From an uncultured Bacteroides sp. (GTDB lineage: Bacteria; Bacteroidota; Bacteroidia; Bacteroidales; Bacteroidaceae), in contig NZ_CAJTSC010000070.1 of the NCBI RefSeq assembly GCF_910578895.1, forward strand, positions 1-13,890: a DNA stretch of 13,890 bases. Direction: 5' to 3'. The notes below the pieces were generated by a model, which saw nothing but the letters and a program-made list of their open reading frames with translations, made no database searches and was not told the origin of the DNA. The position numbers and the translations under genes were made by a program. Positions within the stretch are counted from its first letter, which is position 1; each line of letters begins with the position of its first letter. Below, one piece after another: positions 11,249-13,890 of this stretch.

Positions 11249-13653
11249 CAATTTCTATTAATCCGTTCCTTCCTGAAGATGATTTTCCCGTCATACGTCA
11301 CTCCTTGCATGATGACCGTATAGCTTGTATGCTTGTCTGCTGTATAGAACTCAAACTGCCCTTCTCCCGCATTCGAGAGTTTGACACACGGATTCCAATA
11401 CAGCGTTTTCCGGTTGTCCCGGCCGGCAGGCACAGACCCTTGTGCAGGAGAGTACTTAGGCGAGTAGAACTCTGCGGGAATCTGATATCCCAACGGACGG
11501 ATAGAGGTTACATTGGGCTTTCTCGGCATTTTGAAGTTCCCGTCCCCCGTTTTTGTAGTGATTAGAATTGCCCCGCCTGCCCCTCTCGAACCGAATATGG
11601 CGGCGGAAGCATCTTTCATCAGCTCTATTTCGGCTATATCGTCGGGTTGCAGGTCCATGACCGCCCCGTATTCCATCTCCACATCATCCACCAATATCAA
11701 GGGTGTGTTGCTTCGCAAGGTGATGGAACCGCCCCTTACCATGATGCCCGGCAGGCGGGCCAGCATATCTGCCATCGTGTTGGGGCGGGGGTGCATCAGC
11801 TTTTCCGTATCGTATACCGAACCGTTGATGGAATGATACATGGACTTGCCCTGCTTCTCTTTCGGCTTGGCTTTGATGACCACCTCGTCCAGGCGGATTG
11901 CCTGCATGCCGCTATTGTCCGGCAGGTCCGTGTCCTGTGCTTCGGCGACAGACTTTTTCTTATATAAATCTTCTATGGATGGCTGCTTGCCGAAGGGATA
12001 GAAACTCTCCCGGTCCAGTTCCAGCATTACGTTGTGGTCGCCCCCTTTTTTATTCACTCCTTTGACGATGAAGTTGGTGCTGTCCGGAAATTCGAAATGG
12101 GTAAACCGGAACACCCCGGCAGAGTCCGATACGGTTTCGTCGGAAAACGGATACTCCAAGGTGATTAGTGATATCGGAGCGCCGGCACGGGGTTTTGAGT
12201 TAAACTCGCTGAATACCTTTCCCGAAATCTCCTGATACCTTTCCGGTAGTATGGACGGCTGTTCGTAGTGTCCTTGAAGCATGCCGGGTATATTGTATCT
12301 TCTCCATCCTTGTGTCATCATCAACACGTCCAATTCGCGGTCGGCTTCTTTGCGCGACATGTCAAAATAGGTTTCGGGAAATTCGATGGTCCCTTTCAGT
12401 TCCGAGGCCAGCAGCAGGTAGGAGAGGATAGAGGAGCCGTTACGGGTGTTGACGGACGCATCGTCTGTGACCGATACGGAAAAATCTCCTTCCAGCGGCA
12501 TGCCTTCGTGGTCCGTCAGGGTGATTTTCGTTTTTACCGCTTCCCGCTTCCCATAAGACGGCTTGTCTGTGGCGAAGCCCATCTTCACGTCTTCGTAATG
12601 TTTGTTGAACACCAACCGTTCGCTCAGAGGGCGGTTCTCTTCATCAAGCAGCAACAGCTGGATGACTCCTGCGGGAAGTTCCCGGGCATCGAATGTCAGT
12701 ATCCGTTGTTTCGGTTGCCATAGTTCGGAGTAAAAGACGATTCCTCTGCTTTGCACTACCAGGCGGCGGGGAGCGGTGACGGGATGTGACAAGGCTATCA
12801 TCAGCGAGTTCTTGCGCCAAGTGGCGGTGACTGCCTGCGCTTGCGGCGTTGCCTGCGGCAACTCAAACTCCAGGAAGCGGTTTTGCGAATCGGTACACTC
12901 CGCCACATATTGCCTTCCTGCTTCCGGTACGAAAGTGACAAAACCCATTCCCAGATACGTGGCAGGCAGGGTAGCCACCATTTCTCCGCTTTCCTTATCC
13001 TTAATCGCTCCCTGTATCTCCTCGTGCCATCCATCCTTTCCGATTGCCTTGAACGCCACTCGCCACGGAATGCCTGCAGGCAGGTATCCCCCTTCCGGGA
13101 AGAACTTGACGTCGAACGGCGCTTCCTCCGGTTGCGGCGTTTCCTTTTTTCCCTCTTCCTGTCCTCTTCTTTTTCCCGTTCCGGGTTTATCGCTTTCCCC
13201 GAACCCGGATGTAGGGTTTACGATGGAAAGCGTATGCTTGAACAGGTATTCTTCCGGCAGGTTCTTCATGAATCCGGTATAGGCTCTTAGCGTGTAATGG
13301 CCTTGGGGGGTTAAATGGTCCAGCGGTATTTGCCCCCGGTAGATGGAGTCGTTCACCCTTATCTTGATTCGGTTGAAGATGGAGTCGGAGCCGTCTGCCA
13401 GCTCCACATACACATAACGGCTGACGGGAGAAGGAATATGCGTTGCCGCATCTACCAGATGTGCGCGAAGCCAGATGGTGTCTCCTGCCGCATAGCCCGG
13501 CTTGTCGGTATGTACATAGATTTTTTCTTGCGGGAAGAGGTTCAGTTGTTTCAGGAACCGCAGGGAGACGGACTCCGTCTCTTTATTGTTTTGGGCAAAT
13601 GCCGTGAAGGCATAGACGAGGGAAATCAGCAGAAGGCATACGTGTGTTTTCAT
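11248..13653 (-). CDS. Exported MG2 / regulatory-domain / TonB-plug protein without barrel
   Basis: The 801-aa protein starts at the ATG at 13653, which begins a clear signal peptide (MKTHVCLLLISLVYAFTAFA, cut near AFAQ-N). An in-frame ATG at 13716 would add 21 residues, partly from a repeat, and is rejected. Domains, in order: an MG2-like alpha-2-macroglobulin domain (about 42-145, with EKIYVHTDKPGYAAGDTIWL and YRGQIPLDHLTPQGHYTLRAY); a charged linker (150-178); further MG-like beta domains (about 180-400); a carboxypeptidase-regulatory/CNA-B-like domain (475-535); and a TonB receptor plug (about 588-705, LDEVVIKA to IAEIELMKDASAAIFGSRGA). A tail of about 100 residues follows, including TLYWNPCVKL and a final VTYDGK beta domain. 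No outer-membrane barrel follows and no SusD partner is adjacent. The exact function is unknown; a periplasmic or outer-membrane location is inferred. Confidence 0.85.
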   Translation of the reverse strand: MKTHVCLLLISLVYAFTAFAQNNKETESVSLRFLKQLNLFPQEKIYVHTDKPGYAAGDTIWLRAHLVDAATHIPSPVSRYVYVELADGSDSIFNRIKIRVNDSIYRGQIPLDHLTPQGHYTLRAYTGFMKNLPEEYLFKHTLSIVNPTSGFGESDKPGTGKRRGQEEGKKETPQPEEAPFDVKFFPEGGYLPAGIPWRVAFKAIGKDGWHEEIQGAIKDKESGEMVATLPATYLGMGFVTFVPEAGRQYVAECTDSQNRFLEFELPQATPQAQAVTATWRKNSLMIALSHPVTAPRRLVVQSRGIVFYSELWQPKQRILTFDARELPAGVIQLLLLDEENRPLSERLVFNKHYEDVKMGFATDKPSYGKREAVKTKITLTDHEGMPLEGDFSVSVTDDASVNTRNGSSILSYLLLASELKGTIEFPETYFDMSRKEADRELDVLMMTQGWRRYNIPGMLQGHYEQPSILPERYQEISGKVFSEFNSKPRAGAPISLITLEYPFSDETVSDSAGVFRFTHFEFPDSTNFIVKGVNKKGGDHNVMLELDRESFYPFGKQPSIEDLYKKKSVAEAQDTDLPDNSGMQAIRLDEVVIKAKPKEKQGKSMYHSINGSVYDTEKLMHPRPNTMADMLARLPGIMVRGGSITLRSNTPLILVDDVEMEYGAVMDLQPDDIAEIELMKDASAAIFGSRGAGGAILITTKTGDGNFKMPRKPNVTSIRPLGYQIPAEFYSPKYSPAQGSVPAGRDNRKTLYWNPCVKLSNAGEGQFEFYTADKHTSYTVIMQGVTYDGKIIFRKERINRN

Positions 13654-13666
13654 GGGTTTGCGTGTT

Positions 13667-13685
13667 TTGTCATTGTATATGACAA
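13667..13685 (-). promoter_or_regulatory. Hairpin in the 5' leader of the minus-strand plug gene
   Basis: TTGTCAT (13667-13673) and ATGACAA (13679-13685) are a perfect 7-bp inverted repeat around five bases, about 14 bases upstream of the gene's ATG. It would fold in the mRNA leader close to the start codon, or could be an operator. No confident Bacteroides promoter was found for this gene; the nearest match is TACTTTG (minus strand, 13725-13731), one base short of TAnnTTTG and lacking a spaced TTTG. Confidence 0.4.
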
Positions 13686-13709
13686 TTATCAGCCGCAATA
13701 GTTTAATCG

Positions 13710-13775
13710 TTGCCACTTAACAGGCAAAGTATTGCCACTCTATTGGCAACGTTTTGCCTGTTAGGTGGCAAACCC
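13710..13775. repeat. Three tandem 22-bp palindromic units (TTGCC-N8-GGCAA)
   Basis: Units start at 13710, 13732 and 13754, exactly 22 bases apart: TTGCCACTTAACAGGCAA, TTGCCACTCTATTGGCAA and TTGCCTGTTAGGTGGCAA, each followed by four variable bases. Every unit is a palindrome with TTGCC/GGCAA ends. Units 1 and 3 are also reverse complements of each other (13710-13728 with 13753-13771, 18 of 19, the exception being a G-T pair), so the whole block folds into one long hairpin. It lies 57 bases upstream of the minus-strand gene, where its promoter should be. Confidence 0.8.
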
Positions 13776-13792
13776 CGCGGCTTTCATTTACA

Positions 13793-13828
13793 GGAGTTAG
13801 AGGAGTTAAAGAAGTTACAGAAGTTAGA
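13793..13828. repeat. Four tandem 9-bp repeats
   Basis: GGAGTTAGA, GGAGTTAAA, GAAGTTACA and GAAGTTAGA follow each other at 13793, 13802, 13811 and 13820. Each differs from the next at one or two bases. Nine is a multiple of three, but no convincing frame includes them. A 9-base tandem repeat also occurs at 470-496, with a different sequence. Confidence 0.7.
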
Positions 13829-13870
13829 GCCGATGCTCTTGCGTATGTGTTTACGGAAGTATCGGCTTTT
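13828..13870 (+). terminator. Terminator-like hairpin with no plus-strand gene before it
   Basis: AGCCGAT (13828-13834) pairs exactly with ATCGGCT (13861-13867), and CTTGCGTA (13838-13845) pairs with TACGGAAG (13852-13859) with one mismatch. Four T (13867-13870) follow on the plus strand. The form fits an intrinsic terminator for plus-strand transcription, yet the nearest upstream gene is on the minus strand. It may end a small RNA, serve an antisense transcript, or be part of the surrounding repeats. Confidence 0.4.
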
Positions 13871-13890
13871 AATTCCTGTCCCGAAGGGTG

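Noticed and set aside
13654..13716. Upstream ATG start for the minus-strand plug gene
   Set aside because: The ATG at 13716 lies in the palindromic array and would bury the signal peptide behind 21 residues; ATG 13653 starts directly with the signal peptide.
13710..13775. CRISPR-like or integron attC site at the right array
   Set aside because: Spacing between palindromes is only four bases and no attC core sites, integrase or spacers are seen.

Overview
The window looks like a Bacteroides-type genome (order Bacteroidales). Four things point that way: the only convincing promoter is of the Bacteroides form (TTTG, 19 bases, TAnnTTTG); start codons lack Shine-Dalgarno sequences; NusA is short (421 aa) and IF2 is long with an acidic/proline linker; and the right-hand gene is an MG2/carboxypeptidase-regulatory/TonB-plug protein of a kind common in this group. 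No database search was possible, so the genus is an inference.

Layout. Positions 1-661 hold no convincing protein gene apart from a possible leader peptide. They contain an array of 22-bp palindromic repeats (1-66, decaying to about 171), GC-rich hairpins (259-370), a nested inverted-repeat element (371-546), then a promoter (565-595) and a leader with a terminator-like hairpin (618-643). Positions 662-11167 are one long run of eight plus-strand genes: rimP, nusA, infB, cvpA-like, sufB, sufC, sufD, sufS. I see no strong internal promoter or terminator, so it may be one operon. Positions 11194-11248 form a long hairpin between converging genes. Positions 11248-13653 (minus strand) encode an exported 801-aa protein with a TonB plug domain but no beta-barrel. 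Positions 13654-13890 are its upstream region and again carry a three-unit 22-bp palindromic array plus 9-bp tandem repeats and a terminator-like hairpin.

How the genes work together. RimP (30S maturation), NusA (elongation, pausing, termination) and IF2 (initiator tRNA and subunit joining) form the widespread rimP-nusA-infB unit. It continues into a CvpA-like membrane protein and the SUF iron-sulfur machinery: the SufB-SufC-SufD scaffold/ATPase and the SufS cysteine desulfurase. No SufE/SufU sulfur acceptor, SufA carrier or Suf regulator is present here.

Most unusual content. (1) The rimP leader has a terminator-like hairpin inside a 16-codon open frame that ends three bases before rimP. 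(2) Four intergenic gaps of the operon each hold forward-then-reverse-complement repeats that fold into hairpins; the sufB-sufC and sufC-sufD copies are closely related. (3) SufD and SufS carry in-frame insertions that look derived from GC-rich or low-complexity repeats. (4) Both non-coding ends of the window share the same grammar, three 22-bp palindromic units plus a 9-bp tandem repeat, with unrelated sequence. I do not see a clearly new protein system; the novelty candidates are repeats and leader regulation.
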